A stretch of DNA of 64,000 nucleotides from Haemonchus contortus (GCA_000469685.2 LS997566.1:2986925-3050924); one strand, 5' to 3'. Positions 12,071 through 24,180 are shown, counted from the first letter of the stretch. Program-made: numbers and translations. The notes: generated by a model not told the origin, from the letters alone.

Positions 12071-14419
12071 CATTATGCACAAAGGAACCCTACAATTACT
12101 AAAAGAGCAAAAAAGGGTAAAAAACAAATGCAACCCAAAAATGATGACTTAAAAACGATGGTGTAAAATTGTTGGACCAATTACTATCCAATCAATACCG
12201 ATCTCTTATTATATCACACTCTGGTCTATTCTTTCTCTCTTTGGGCTTTTCGAGCTACCTGAGATGAAAGAATTGTTTGAGTTGACAAAGAGCGGGAATG
12301 AGATGACCTAAATGACCTGAAAAGATCTTTGCGATCATCTTATGCTGCCCCGAGAATAACTTTAAAAGTAATTAAGAAAAAAGGATTTTTTCCCTAATGT
12401 GATTGAGGCTATCCTTTTTGTTTACTCAAGACGGTTCAACATCCTTTCTGTTCGTTCTCTTGAGCTTGACCTCATTGACTTTACGCTTTCCACTAGGGCA
12501 TTGTTTCCACATATGGACGGAGCGGCACAGGCAATTATCCTACGCTTACTAGCATGGATAATTGCTGTGGCATTTCGATTAGAAGCAGACGCTGTCAAAC
12601 GAATTCAGATGACGATTCAAATTCATCATACAGCCTCTAACCGCGGTAGTTAGGCACCTCCCTAGTCGCCCTCTCTCTCGCTTTGTTGGCTATTGATATG
12701 GAGGTACGCCATAGCAACAAAAGAATACTGAATCCTCCAGCTCATATCATCAGTTTGAAGCTAATTCACAAGCAATTATTCTCTGCCTCCCGGACGAATA
12801 TGGATAGAGCGGCCTGATTTTGGAAGAATTCTAGCCTTTCTTGCTGGGGATAGACGATTATAACACCCAGACCATTCGAACAATAGCGCCATCAGACCTT
12901 ACCCCTCACCCCCCCCCCATCCCCCGTATTTCACCATAATCCCTGCGTAGTGAATTCAAAAGCCAGAGTTTTCAAGCGGCTGAGACAAGTATCACTTCGA
13001 CTTCCGAAGATCACTCTGGACTGTCAAATACTCATTAAACTCCTCCAAGGAGTAGGCGACTGAACACAGAAGGCCCTCCCTATGTAGTATCCGCTCCGCT
13101 GGTGACAATCACATGAAAGTCCAGTCGTGAAAGGCCTCTATCTACTTTTTCGATTGTTAAGGCAGCTTTATTCTTTAAAAGCACAATTTTATTTTCTATT
13201 CCATGTTATATGGATTATTATTACGCCCTGAATGGCCCTCGACCTCCACTAAATTGGCCAGCTGGTCTGCCATGTATAAGCTTTCCGTGAAAGCTTCTTA
13301 GAATTGCAGCCACAGCAATAAGTTTATACTTTTCTTTGAGAATTTCTCTCTCATTTCGAAACACATCTAGAAAATAGCAAAGCATTTTTTCAAAAATCCT
13401 ACAATTTTCGCTTCCCGCATACATTTCTGTTTTTTTTTTTGACATTCTACATTTAATAAATTGACTTTCCTTTTACAGGAGTATCGATTTTTTCGGATTT
13501 TACTCGAAACTCAATTCATCCAAAGAAATCCAAATTCAAAAAGAATGTTCCTTCGTCACAGTCTGACTCTTTGCACATTTGAAGCAAAAGTCAAGTGTAT
13601 GGCGCATTTCGAAGAGCACTCAAAATACTGCCTCATGTGCTAATCCCTACCTATTTTCCACTTGTATTGATCAATTTATTGCAAGAGCTCAGTGAAAAAC
13701 GAGGACAGGTAATGTCTTTAAGTCTGACTGAGTTCATTCCGGCCTAATGGAGACTGGCAATAGCTCGCATTAGGGAAGCCAATCTCGTTGTAAACGTTGC
13801 TTTCATTTTCTTAGCTCATGAAAAGCCTACCAATAGAATTCCGCTGTCCTACTGGTTGTCTCAACCTTTCATAGAATCGGTCCAATCATTTTGGCTTTCA
13901 GAGGTTCTCCTTTTCGGTGCTCTGGAAAGTTCTCCTCAAATTCTCGCCGCTCTCGAAGCCTTATCTGTATATGTCAGCTTTAATTCACCTCGTTACTACC
14001 TGACCGTACCTCAATTTTCGTTAAAAATATCTGAAAAACTGAAAAACGAACGCGAATTTTTTCGAAAGTTATCGATCATCTCCGGGATGCGCCATGTGGT
14101 CGATTCCGGAGTCAGGACTGACGTACCGGCGTTTCAGAAAATCTTTGTACTAAGTGGATAGTTCTGAAGCTATGGAATCATCACTTGCTCTCAGCTTATA
14201 GTAAGCTCGGTCAATCGGTCTACGAACTATGACCGCCATAGCGGAATTTTTATCACTGTTTTATGTACCTCACATGTTTTATTTTCTCGCTGACATTCGG
14301 TCATTTTGAGAGCTGCTTCGCTGTTCTTTGATAGGTATCGGCGGTAGAGAAATACCCAACGTCATGTACAAGGGAGGCAGTAATCATTAAGCACCCGCTT
14401 GCTGTTTATGCACATGAAT

Positions 14420-14625
14420 TGCCACCGGAACATAACCGCCCAGGCCAACCTAGACTTCATTGCTTCAAACGCGAATCGTCTGGGAAGATAAAAACACTGA
14501 CTTGTACAAGGGCTGGAAACCACACCCTACTGTATGAACCACTCACGCGATTGAATCGCCACTACGATTCTCAACGCAAAGCGACTCAGGGCGCATCCCA
14601 AAACGAGCAACGCCGGAACATTTTG
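14420..14625 (+). repeat. Dispersed repeat, copy 2
   Basis: This is the partner of the 11.85-12.07 kb copy, with the ordered shared blocks tcgtctgggaagataaaa, actgactt, cactacgatt and agggcgcatccc. Weaker matches to the same core are visible near 4.5, 48.1 and 57.9 kb. No terminal inverted repeats or target-site duplications were found by eye. Confidence 0.5.
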
Positions 14626-15659
14626 TTCTTGGAACGCATTTTGGGGTGTGCAACAAGATTATTCTCTTCCCGTAATACAAAAATTACCTCTAAAGCTTCT
14701 ACAAATACTGCGTAATTACTACGTTGGACTCCCTAGGACATTGCGTAAGACAATGAGGCGACCGAGTACACATTCAGTAGGGCTTTACAAGTACGTAGAC
14801 GACGTTTTCCTTAGTAGAGGCCATTTCCCGACTGACTTCAAGCATTATTCTCTGACATAAGGCGTACTAATGTGTACTTGTACACATGAGTAAGTATGAT
14901 TTAAGTGTTCCCCTAAGAAATGGGCAACACTCATCGACTCTGCTACGTATTGAGTTCTCAGCTCTATATGACTCTCTCCGTTCTCGCATCACTTTCTTCT
15001 GCTCCTTCCTGCCACCACCAGCATCGGCAGAATCAAACATTAATTTCCTGGGGTTTTTTCCGTTCTGCTTTTAGACAACTGCCCTTTCCCTCTCTCTCTC
15101 AACTCCCATCTATGTAGAGGTGGAGATTTATTGCCGCAATGGGCACTGACAGCAACCCCCCTACGAATCAGTCATTGTTGCAATAAATGACCGCTCAGTT
15201 TTCCTTGACAGAGCTCCAGATGTTCCTGCTTTCTACCTTATTCGGACTTGTCTGCTGCAAGGTTATGTTCTTGCATCCTTACTTCCATTTATTATAATTA
15301 CTATCATTATGACTAATACTACTACTATTACTTATTATAATATCTACAAAAACATCAAAAAAATCAGAAAAAATAATTTGCTATCTGAATTGCTGCTCTT
15401 TGTTTCGAATACTATTCATAAGAAAGCTTATAAGCTCACAACAAAGCTTCTGATGGATTTGGTTCGAATAATTTATTGGAATACGCCGTGAATACAACAT
15501 TTGCTGTCAAGCGCAGAACAGTTCGCGTGATGAGGTCCCATCAAATGGCTACTCAAATCACTGACCAGTACATGCAGACTCAAAAAGGATTCCAAAATCT
15601 TGAATAAGGAGTAATAGTGGGTTTGGGAGCCAGGTTTGAAGTCTGAAAGCGCTATCCTT

Positions 15660-15745
15660 GCGAAGTTCGATCTAGGGTAGGATTTGAACCACGCATAAAG
15701 CAGCAGCGCCTCTTTCTATTGCTCCACCACAAGATCTGCTCATAA
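15660..15745 (-). repeat. tRNA-derived fossil (pseudo-tRNA or SINE-like)
   Basis: On the minus strand the segment contains a perfect B-box (GGTTCAAATCC), an A-box-like TGGTGGAGCAATAG at tRNA spacing, and ends (GATCT and AGATC) that can pair as a five-base acceptor stem. No convincing anticodon stem-loop forms, so it is not called as a functional tRNA. It is either a decayed tRNA or the head of a tRNA-derived short interspersed element. Confidence 0.4.
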
Positions 15746-16678
15746 CCAGTTGGTCTAATGGTGGAAAAAATGGATTAAATCTCGACCACATGATATTTAA
15801 CATCTGAATTCCGTCAGTTCTGAGAAAGGAGGTGGGTTGTGAGGTTTTGTTAATCAGCTCAAACCCTTTTTAACCAAAACGCTTTCTTTTCGAATTTCTT
15901 TTTTTTCAGTTTTCTTAAAGTTCCAGCTTCAACGATGACTAAAGATCTTTTTGCTCAGATGTTCCTCCTGAAATCGAGACCAAAAAACGAATGGCCTCAA
16001 AAAATCTCTTCTATTTCGGCGAACATCATTTTTTGAGTATTTATCATCAAATATCGTTAGTACTTGACTTTTCAGAATCTCTTTGAAAGCCTTTTCGAGT
16101 AAACATTTCTCTCCACTAATTTTTTTATCTATACGTCCACTCGGCTCTTGAACGAATCATTTACTGTACATTCGCCATTGATACAAGGACGCTTTCTTGG
16201 GATTTTGCGGGCTTCCGATGATTTTTCTGATTTTTCTTTCGAATTTTAGGTTACAGAGCAGAGAGTCAGTTCGACTCGCAGTATCACCCATTTTATCATG
16301 TCCTCGCTAATCTCCCCGTCCCCCAGGTTTCTGATAGAACATCATGCTCTGTTCAGAGGCAAAAAGCAAAAATCATTGCTTCTTCATATTATTGATGTTG
16401 CATGTTTCAACATTGTTTACGATTTCGCTGTTGCTTTGTATTTGTTCTGACTCCCTGTTAGCTGTGTCATTTTGTCTACCGGCGTTATCTATAGGGTATA
16501 CATGAGTTTTCGATTGAAGGATGCCTACCTCATCCTCGTCGTACGACAACGTTTATTGTGCTTTACTTTCCTCTGAATTCCTTGTGATTCTTTTCAGCCA
16601 CAACTTCATCTGAACTCGTGGTGGCCGCCGACGACGTTAGCGTTTCGGTGGAGCTCAATTTCCGCTCGCAATGCTCCG

Positions 16679-18244
16679 ATGAGGCTCGTCGCCCTTCTTC
16701 TCATTATGGTATCGAAAAGTGAGTAGCTCAGGGATACTGCAGAGAATTGGAATCAACTGTTGCCCCATTCATTTTTCCTTTTGCACACCTTTACTACTTC
16801 ACATCCTGATACTAAGTTGTTTATTAGCTGATTCCCTTGACCGACCATTTTCGAATGTTATACTGAAATTCGGTTCGGGATTACCAATAGGATGTCTCAA
16901 AAGTGGTCAAAATATCTCCAATGATCAGTTCTGCATTGATACGCCATGCCTTCAACATTCATTTACTACCATTACAGATTATAAATCTAGCTCAGGCACG
17001 TACACCGATCTAATAAAAGCATGTTCCTGTCGACATCAAAAAAGTTACTATACTACACCTTCTAAGGGCTGATGATGTGCAAGCAATCTACATAATCGGA
17101 AGTAGAATCAGCATTTCCACTCTAAAACAACCCGACCATCCGAAAAACCCGTGAATGGCTTCCGCTCGATCTATAGCGCCTTACGAGTATAGTGTTCTCA
17201 GGATAGGTTTATGTAGTCTCTGCTGCCCACGAGGTCAAAAAAGGAGATTACTGTAACGATTCGAAGGGGTTGGCAAGAAAAATGGAAATCTCTATTAAAG
17301 GTCCTGTTTGACTTACACGTCATTCGAAAGGGTTCAATCATGCTGATTCTAGGTACGAGGTCTTATTTCAAAACAATTGACTTCAAAAAGAATTGTTGGA
17401 TTACCAACTCTGGAAGGTGAAATTTGTGAAAGCCATCCAAACACTTACAAACCTAGCGATCAATCTTATCCGCAAAGACGTCTAGCAGTACGAGTATCAT
17501 GTTAACTGCCCACTTCAATCTGAGATCCCTCTCTTGTGTGACCTCTCCCAGGCTGTATGCCTGCATGTTTCATAGCAATCAAATTTGTTTTCTACTTCAT
17601 CGCTAAGAACGTAGGCAGCAACAAGTCCGGTGATCGTAGTTGCTTTGATTGCCCGAACTTTTTGATATTGATCCATTTTCTCCAAAATCAATATTTGCCT
17701 GGAAAAGAACGCACTTTCAGGTCTCTGCTTATGGTGTGTTGACGGCAGCGACTGCGATTCAACCTGCTCATTTTGTGAGGGTGCGGCATGCCTTCGTGTG
17801 CAAAGGTAGGCTCTTTTGTCGTTGTTTCTGTCTTTCGAAACTGTATGAGCCCCACTTGTAACTAATAGATACGTTGTGACGAGCAAAATCCAAAACCCGT
17901 TAGAGCTCCGGGGGATTCGATCCAGGACCTGAGAGTCGTGAGTACTGATGATAGGAAGAAGTAGTCATAGTATGGTCATAAGTACCCACCCGCTCCAAAT
18001 GCTCACAAAAAATTCTAAGCAAGAAAATATCACTTTCAGGCAGCATCCGATTCGAGGCGTGACAACGGCAATGACATGTCTACCCCATGATTCTCTTATT
18101 CACGCTTATCATCCCGAAGGATGTCGAACAGAGCTATCGACAGGCGAAAAGCTCTGTTTATGTTCGGGACGAGACTTTTGCAACTCGGCCAAACGATATG
18201 ATCTTTCATTCGTTTTCCTTTTCTTATTTATATTGCTCTTATAA
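16679..18244 (+). CDS. Secreted GPI-anchored Ly6/uPAR-like cysteine-rich protein
   Basis: Three exons join in phase: 16679-16718, 16828-16999 and 18040-18244, giving 138 residues. Exon 1 encodes a signal peptide (MRLVALLLIMVS). The mature part has ordered cysteines (IGCLKSG, FCIDTPC, MTCLPH, GCRTEL) and the closing CLCSGRDFCN, the C-C-CN signature of Ly6-fold proteins. It ends in a hydrophobic tail (LSFVFLFLFILLL), a GPI-attachment signal. Such proteins act at the outer cell surface, often as receptor modulators; that role is inferred. The weak point is the donor after exon 2 (gtacac). If exon 2 instead runs on to its TGA near 17070, two separate cysteine-rich products would result. The acceptor cttttcag lies upstream at 16587-16597. 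Confidence 0.6.
17515..17676 (-). CDS. Candidate 53-residue protein, antisense in the Ly6-like gene's intron
   Basis: A true ATG lies shortly after a strong acceptor (gttcttttccag, minus strand). The product is 53 residues, begins MDQYQKVRAIKATTITGLVA, has one hydrophobic stretch and ends at an in-frame stop. No family is recognised. The acceptor-plus-ATG arrangement suggests a small trans-spliced gene nested in the intron. Chance cannot be excluded for so short a frame. Confidence 0.27.
   Translation of the reverse strand: MDQYQKVRAIKATTITGLVAAYVLSDEVENKFDCYETCRHTAWERSHKRGISD
17880..17925 (-). repeat. tRNA B-box-like fragment
   Basis: The minus strand reads GGATCGAATCCCCC, close to the tRNA T-arm/B-box consensus, but no acceptor or anticodon stem could be folded around it. 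Similar isolated B-box-like motifs occur near 4.33 and 49.46 kb. This is probably a fragment of tRNA-derived repeats. Confidence 0.3.
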
Positions 18245-19637
18245 ATCTGTTACATTTTTTTTGATTTTTTTTTGTTTATTTATACCTCAGCGGCGATGAA
18301 TGTGGAAATAATAAAAATAAAGATTGCAATGAAATATGCATTTGTTGATATCGGAAAGTACCGAAGTGAATGGATTGGAGAAAACTGGCAATTTCACAAA
18401 AAATTACAGAAATATCTCCCAAATTACTGAATTCCGATGAGAGGCTCGTTGACCATGAAATCAAGTTTACTCAAAAACCAGGTGATCAAAATTACTCGAC
18501 TGACTCGGTAAGGTAAATCATCGTTTTTTCTGCGAAGTGAAGCTTTCCAGTTAAACCCTTTCGCTGTATAGAAATGTGGTAATACCATTGCTCTAAGCTT
18601 GTAAATCTATTCCTGAACATCAAACATGATATATCCTCGATATAAAGTTGTTAGATTTTACTTTTCGTTTTCCATTCCTTTCTTTGATACTTGCGAAGCC
18701 AATCAGAATTGCACTTTGTATTGCACATAATTCATTATCTCGACTGTCATCATCACAACGATAAATGCTGAGACCGGAAATAAACTCATCAATTTCACAA
18801 AAACAATAAGCAGTTACCATGACTGAACAAAAATAGAGGCGATTTAAATATTTTAAGTGAAAAAATCAAGTGTCACGAGAACTGAGCTCACATCGATATG
18901 CTTGAATAAAATGCATTAAAGTGTTAAATAAAACTTGCTCAACTAAAAATTAAGTAAGAAATAGAAGAAGATTAAGTAGATTTTTCAATTTTTCCGCAGG
19001 CCATAGGACAGGTTGTGACGCTGAAGCGCCTCTTTTTTCAGAGTCGGTCTCGTGACTCTCCTGTCCACCACGTTGACCTAGAGATCAATTTTCCTTTCGA
19101 AACTGAACGAATTTTGAAAAAAGCGATATCAAGAAAAGCATTAAACTCTGAAATATCCATGTAAAGATACAGAAGCAAAGTTGTTGGAATCGGCAAAAAA
19201 GGACTACAAGATTATAAGTAGCCAATAGTAAAAAAATGGATGCGAGAGGTCTTAGCCTTTCAACGGTAGCGGTAGTCAAACAGGAACGATTTTTCGCTGC
19301 GCAGTATTTCATTAGAAATAGCTCTTATCGTCATTCCTCTTCAACGTCAACAAGACACCCTAGGTTTGAATACGGCCGACTGCCGAAAGTTAGTCAGTAA
19401 CCCAGGTGTTTCGAACACCGTTTTGAGGAGAGATATGCCCACATATTAAACATCCGTTACGCATTAAGAATCAGCCCCCCAATAGTAAAAGGCAAGATGG
19501 CAAAAGTCAGAATGTGCTACACTAGAGAATTTACTAAAGCTAACAAATCCAGCAGAGCTCACCAGACACTATCTTATGAATGAAATCATGGTGCTCCAAA
19601 TATAACTTGAGTTATTTACAATGGCTTTGAGATTAAT
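18245..19637. other. Intergenic region between convergent genes
   Basis: About 1.4 kb, AT-rich, between the 3' end of the Ly6-like gene (+) and the 3' end of the tetraspanin gene (-). It should hold both 3' UTRs. The open frames at 18276-18464, 18620-18820 and 19085-19312 show no motif or splice support. Confidence 0.5.
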
Positions 19638-21333
19638 TCAGCTATATAATTCCACTTTTCTGGGAACGTATGGATACATGGACAGGTTACAAAAGAGGTG
19701 ATCTCCAGCAGTACAATGCTAGAGAAAAGTGGATAAGTGAAACTAAAAATGTAAAAGCCTTCCAAAAGTAATAACTGCCACAAAAGACTCACCACACGAA
19801 TTTCTTTGGGTCGTGTGAAGATAAGGTAAAGGGAAAATACCAATGCTAGAATGATAGACACGATGACAGCAAAGAAAACTATCAACGTTATAGATAGACC
19901 AATACTGAGGGCGACCCAAATTCTAAACAACATAACTTAGTAAACAACAGGGAAGAGAGAAATAATGATTAGAAAGAATTAATTACCTGTAGTGACATCC
20001 GTCACATCTGATGTCACAAGAGCGTGGTGGATCTTGTCGAAACACACGAAAATCAGCACAACCAGCATTTCCTTTAAACAAATATTGGGAAAATAATGAA
20101 GCACATGATAGTAGGGATTCACTTCGAATTGAACAAGTTGAATGGATTCTGAGAAATTCGCAACGAAAACTAACCACAACAGCGGAAAGTGGTCTGTAGA
20201 TGATCGAGAGATTCCTGCACAATACCTGGACCCTGGTAGTAGTGCTGCACCATATAGTTCAAAGCATCCGATAACTCGACATCAACCTAAACATTGCTTT
20301 TTGATGATGAGACTCTCTATGGATGGAATACATACACCTGCTTCTTGCCCCCATCACTGAGAAGCAAAACGCGGACTAACCGAATCTCTCTTATAGAAAA
20401 GATATATTCCACAGCTCAAAACTGCTATAAGAAGTAGAAACAGAGCTACGGAGTATAATATGAGAAGAACTCGACTGCCATCGTTACCGGCACAGCAACC
20501 TAAATACGAAATAATATAATCGAACATGATTAATCGTTTGTGAACATTAAATTATTGGAGTCTACTTTTCCGAACAGAAAAAGAAGAATACTAAAAAAGT
20601 CATGATAGATAATGATAGCAAAAGATTATTAGCTCGTGGAATAAGGAAAACATTTAATTACACAACATCTGCTCTTACCAAAGATTGATATAACAATCAT
20701 GCAGCAGCCTAGTACGATTATTATATACGAGAATGCATATAATGTTGGAGCTTCCCAAAAAGCTTCTCCCACAGCTTGGCGGTACCTGAAAAAGGAGAAC
20801 GGTCCTTGAAAACGTTCTAAACAAAATACGAAGATTCGAATGGCAGGAGTAACTACTAAATGCTCACCTTTCACTGACGAAATCTCTGAATCTGCTATCC
20901 GTTCGTAACCATACTCCCATAGCCAGCAACGGGCCACCCACCACCTAGAGAACGTCTACCTCATAACATTGTGAATATATCAAATGAACAAAGTGAAGCT
21001 TCTTTAGACGGAAATAGAGAATTCTCGCACTTATGAGACAAATATTATGTTGTCCCATAAAGATTTGGCAAATCTTTAAATGCAACCAAAGATCTGTAGT
21101 CAATAAAAGTGTAAAAAACGCCCCTCAGGCTCCCTTCTATAAATTTATTTTTGCTAGTAGGCCATCAAACGCTAAAAATTTCTTCAAAAAGCAGACGCCA
21201 CTACAATTCTAAGACAAACATGATGACGTCGCTTACCAAAAGAACAATATTGGTTGCGAATATTCCATACTTCAACCATGACAAGCAGTTTGACTCGTCT
21301 CCTTCTGTAGTCGCACTGTACACGCTGTAATCG
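19638..21333 (-). CDS. Tetraspanin
   Basis: Eight minus-strand exons join in phase: 21237-21333, 20868-20944, 20679-20785, 20381-20499, 20175-20286, 19987-20071, 19793-19922 and 19638-19718, giving about 269 residues from the first resolved codon. Family features in order: TM1 (WLKYGIFATNIVLL then VVGGPLLAMGVWLR), first loop DSRFRDFVSER, TM2 (YIIIVLGCCMIVISIFGCC), TM3 (VLLILYSVALFLLLIA), and a large loop with FRCCG plus paired cysteines (PRSCDIRCDGC). TM4 is IWVALSIGLSITLIV, followed by a short tail. The 5' end is open: exon 21237-21333 begins with one base of a split codon, and the ATG exon upstream was not found. A candidate at about 21575-21670 does not fit in phase. Tetraspanins organise membrane-protein assemblies. 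Confidence 0.88.
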
Positions 21334-22639
21334 CTGAAAAACTCTTTTTGTCTATACCTAATGATAACTTCAATAGGAAATTAGAGCACCCATTGCAGCC
21401 AAAGTTACGAAACGAAGAGGCTTTTTTCGTAAATTTATTGAGTTTTAGTAGAAGGAAGGATTTTTTTTCCTCCATGAACTCAACAGTACTCCTTCCGGTA
21501 TACTTGAAATAAGCTCTTCAGTAACTAAACGTTTAGCTGCAATCCCAATAAACAAAAACAAATGCTTACCTTCGTGAAGATGGCAATGAATGCTTGTCAT
21601 GTAATGATCCGCGATCGTGTACAGATACGTATCGTTTTTTGTTACGGACTGAACGTTCATAAGAACCATCACGGGGATTTCCCATCAATCACGACGGACA
21701 ACCAGCCGGGTCGATGACCAGCACGCGACCAAAGCCAGGTGCGACGTAGGTGTCTCTGGCACTCTCCCATCACAGAAGCGGCCCATTGCATCTCTACGCC
21801 GATACGCCAGAGCACATATAGAGCCTTCCTCATGGGAGACAGACAGCAAACGGATGAATCAGCAGACCGCCATCGAATGCACCTACGGGACATGCTAGAT
21901 ATATTTTCGTCATAAACGAGCGGCTGCGTTGCGGCGTTTGAGCATGGGGCACGTTATTCTATTCTGTGGACCTAAGGTCGAAATCTCAACAAGGCCAAGT
22001 ATGAACGGAAGAGATCGACCTGCTAATTTTTCTAATTTCACTATCTTTAGTATGTGTGCGTAAGTATGAATATAGGTAGTGTACACTTGGCCAAAAAATG
22101 GGGGAAGGGGCCAAAAAGTGAATGCAGTGGAGGGGAGGGAGGTTGAAGCTAATCCTCTTTCAGTGCCCAGTTAGTTCGAAGCTTCGAGTGCTTTTCAACG
22201 AAAATCCATCGCAATCACTGATTTCTACCCTTTTTCATCTCTTCGAGAGGGTCCGAACACTTCTTTAAAATGGGGATACTATTATTCTGATCTACAACAT
22301 AAAATCACTTCATTAGAACTGAGAAAAAGTTTTCTATCGAGGCAATAAAAACAGCAAAAGCACAAGGCACAGCTCAACCCGCTACAGCTAAATGATTTCT
22401 AAGCAATCATAGAAGGAAACTCAGATTTTAGCTTTATTACTCCTCTTTCAGAGGAGCTACCATAGAACAATACCAACAATAATAAAAGTCGGTATGTAAA
22501 GGTATAGCTGGAATAGCGCTTCATGAATGAGCTAGAGATAGGCTCCAATGGCATGACGGAGAATACTTCTGTACAACAATTATATGGGTAAATGCAAACT
22601 TTATTCCATTACAAATGATCTATATAGTTCTTATACAGT

Positions 22640-23055
22640 AGCGAAGACATGTATGTATAACAGCACATTGGGCTATACACACTATATTACAGTAACCTGA
22701 TGGTGTAGCTTGGGGGTTCATGTGTATAACAATACATTGGACTATACTAATACCATTACCTTATCACATTATAGGTTCATGACTCCTATCAGATACCAGG
22801 CTGATCAAGCCTATGTATCTGACGAGTAGCGGTGTTATTAACTCGAACAGATAAAATTAATAGTTTATCATTATGACATAAAGGGAATACATGGAGGGGA
22901 ACCCAGCCTACGCCGAGGAGGCGAGGCTGTGAGAGGAGTAGCTGGTGCAGTAGTGGAAGTAGTCCAAGGGACCCTCCTTGTTGGTGACAGCCGCTCGTTA
23001 TATACCCTCGCGTCGTACAGTGCAGCAGTTGTCGCACGGTTGCCTGTGCTGTGAC
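22640..23055 (+). repeat. Local repeat block, copy A
   Basis: It contains a motif reading approximately catgtgtataacaatacatt then ggactata twice (about 22648-22680 and 22720-22756). The second is preceded by aacctgatggtgtagcttgg. The block continues into a segment with gttggtgacagccgctcg. The same order recurs about 700 bp downstream. It is probably a locally duplicated non-autonomous mobile element. Confidence 0.5.
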
Positions 23056-23397
23056 AGAAGTAGCATGTAGTGGTACCCCATTATAACAGTAAATGAGTTA
23101 TTTATTTCGAAAAACTGAGGGTACACTGAGGGAAAGGCCCCTCATAATCTAGGTAATCGGCTACCGTAACAAGCAGCAAAAGGAAATGCTTCAGCTTCTC
23201 TATAACTATGTTCCCTGTAATATTTTTGCAAGCGTGTATCAGCGATAAAATGTTTTAAAAAAAGTATCAATGTAAAAAAATCAAATAGCCACTCACATAG
23301 AAGCCGTCCAAGATCTCCAGATTACCGTATCGTTAATCGTGTAGATTTTATCAAGATGACGAGATTCGAATGAAATAGCAGATTGCAGTAGTTCAGT

Positions 23398-23580
23398 GGA
23401 ACCTGATGATGTAGCTAGGGAGTTCATGTGTATAACAAGACATTGGGCTTTATTACTTTTCCATCACCTAGATGGGGGAGTGGAGGGAGTGCGGGTGAGG
23501 GGGAGTGAAGGTTGTGGAGAGGTGGCAGGTTGGTCAACAGCTGGCTGTTATATGGACTGCAATCGCGAGAGAGTGTAATA
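23398..23580 (+). repeat. Local repeat block, copy B
   Basis: It begins aacctgatgatgtagctagg, continues gttcatgtgtataacaagac and attgggct, and ends gttggtcaacagctggctgt, paralleling copy A with internal deletions. There is no coding content. Confidence 0.5.
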
Positions 23581-24108
23581 CAAAAAGCTTTGGCCTGCTG
23601 CTACATTACAGCAAAAGCACCATAGAGGATGTTTAAGAGCATGCGAGAACTTTCTTTAATTATAAGACCTCACAAGCAACGCTTCTGGACGATTTACTGG
23701 TAGTTTCACAATGTGAACACCTCCGAGGCAATGTGTTCGCGTTCCTATTTTGGAAACCATCTACGGAAAAAAACGTGGTTCCTTATATTTTAGTTTATTT
23801 TATCCACTATTCATTTTTATTTATTTACATTAATTTGTTTTGATTTCATTTCTTCTGTCGTTACTTTTTTCTATCAGGTCTCAGCGCAGAACGAGGAATG
23901 AACCGCAGACCAGGCGCTCTTCAGGGATCTTTTCCAGTAATGTCTTTCTTTATAAATATCTTTTCCAGACTTGTAGATCGAATGGTGATAGTTCACAGTA
24001 GTAATACAGTACCGACATGTCGAGAAGAAAAGCCCAGAAAAGCTGCCGCATGTGTTTGTTTTGCCACTGCTTAGCCATCAGAGGAAAGTTGAAAACCGAT
24101 TAGCTTGC

Positions 24109-24180
24109 GGGGGTATAGCTCAGGGGTAGAGCGCTCGCTTCGCATGCGAGAAGTCTGGGGTTCAATTCCCCATACCTCCA
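24109..24180 (+). tRNA. tRNA-Ala (anticodon CGC)
   Basis: This is a 72-base cloverleaf. The acceptor stem is GGGGGTA/TACCTCC with one G-U pair. The D-arm is GCTCAGGGGTAGAGC (A-box), and the anticodon stem CTCGC/GCGAG closes the loop TTCGCAT with anticodon CGC. The T-arm is GGGGTTCAATTCCCC (B-box), and the discriminator is A. A T-run (TTTT, about 24185) follows as a Pol III terminator. No intron is present. It lies about 300 bp beyond the 3' end of the ISY1 gene. Confidence 0.96.

Larger units (their letters stand above)
4973..16678. other. Long gene-poor, repeat-rich region
   Basis: The 3' UTR of the GPCR gene ends near poly(A) signals at 5181-5186 and 5208-5213. Beyond it lie about 11 kb of AT-rich DNA with short open frames in all six frames. 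Separate entries cover the coding-like relics (5.2-6.1 and 7.8-8.1 kb), the repeat pair (11.85-12.07 and 14.42-14.62 kb) and the tRNA-like fossil (15.66 kb). From 8.5 to 9.1 kb three frames are open over the same bases, so no product could be chosen. I see no supported gene in the remainder (about 6.2-7.7, 9.2-11.8, 12.1-14.4 and 15.8-16.6 kb). Confidence 0.5.
21334..24108. other. Upstream region of tetraspanin and repeat block, no supported gene
   Basis: The tetraspanin first exon and promoter should lie in its proximal part. An open minus-strand frame at 21669-21893 is arginine/tryptophan-rich and may be a transposon remnant, without a motif I can name. The stretch 22.64-23.58 kb is a repeat pair, annotated separately. 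Nothing further is seen up to the tRNA. Confidence 0.45.

Noticed and set aside
21669..21893. Arg/Trp-rich minus-strand frame, suspected reverse transcriptase tail
   Set aside because: I could not match any reverse transcriptase or transposase motif. It is left as an unassigned remnant.
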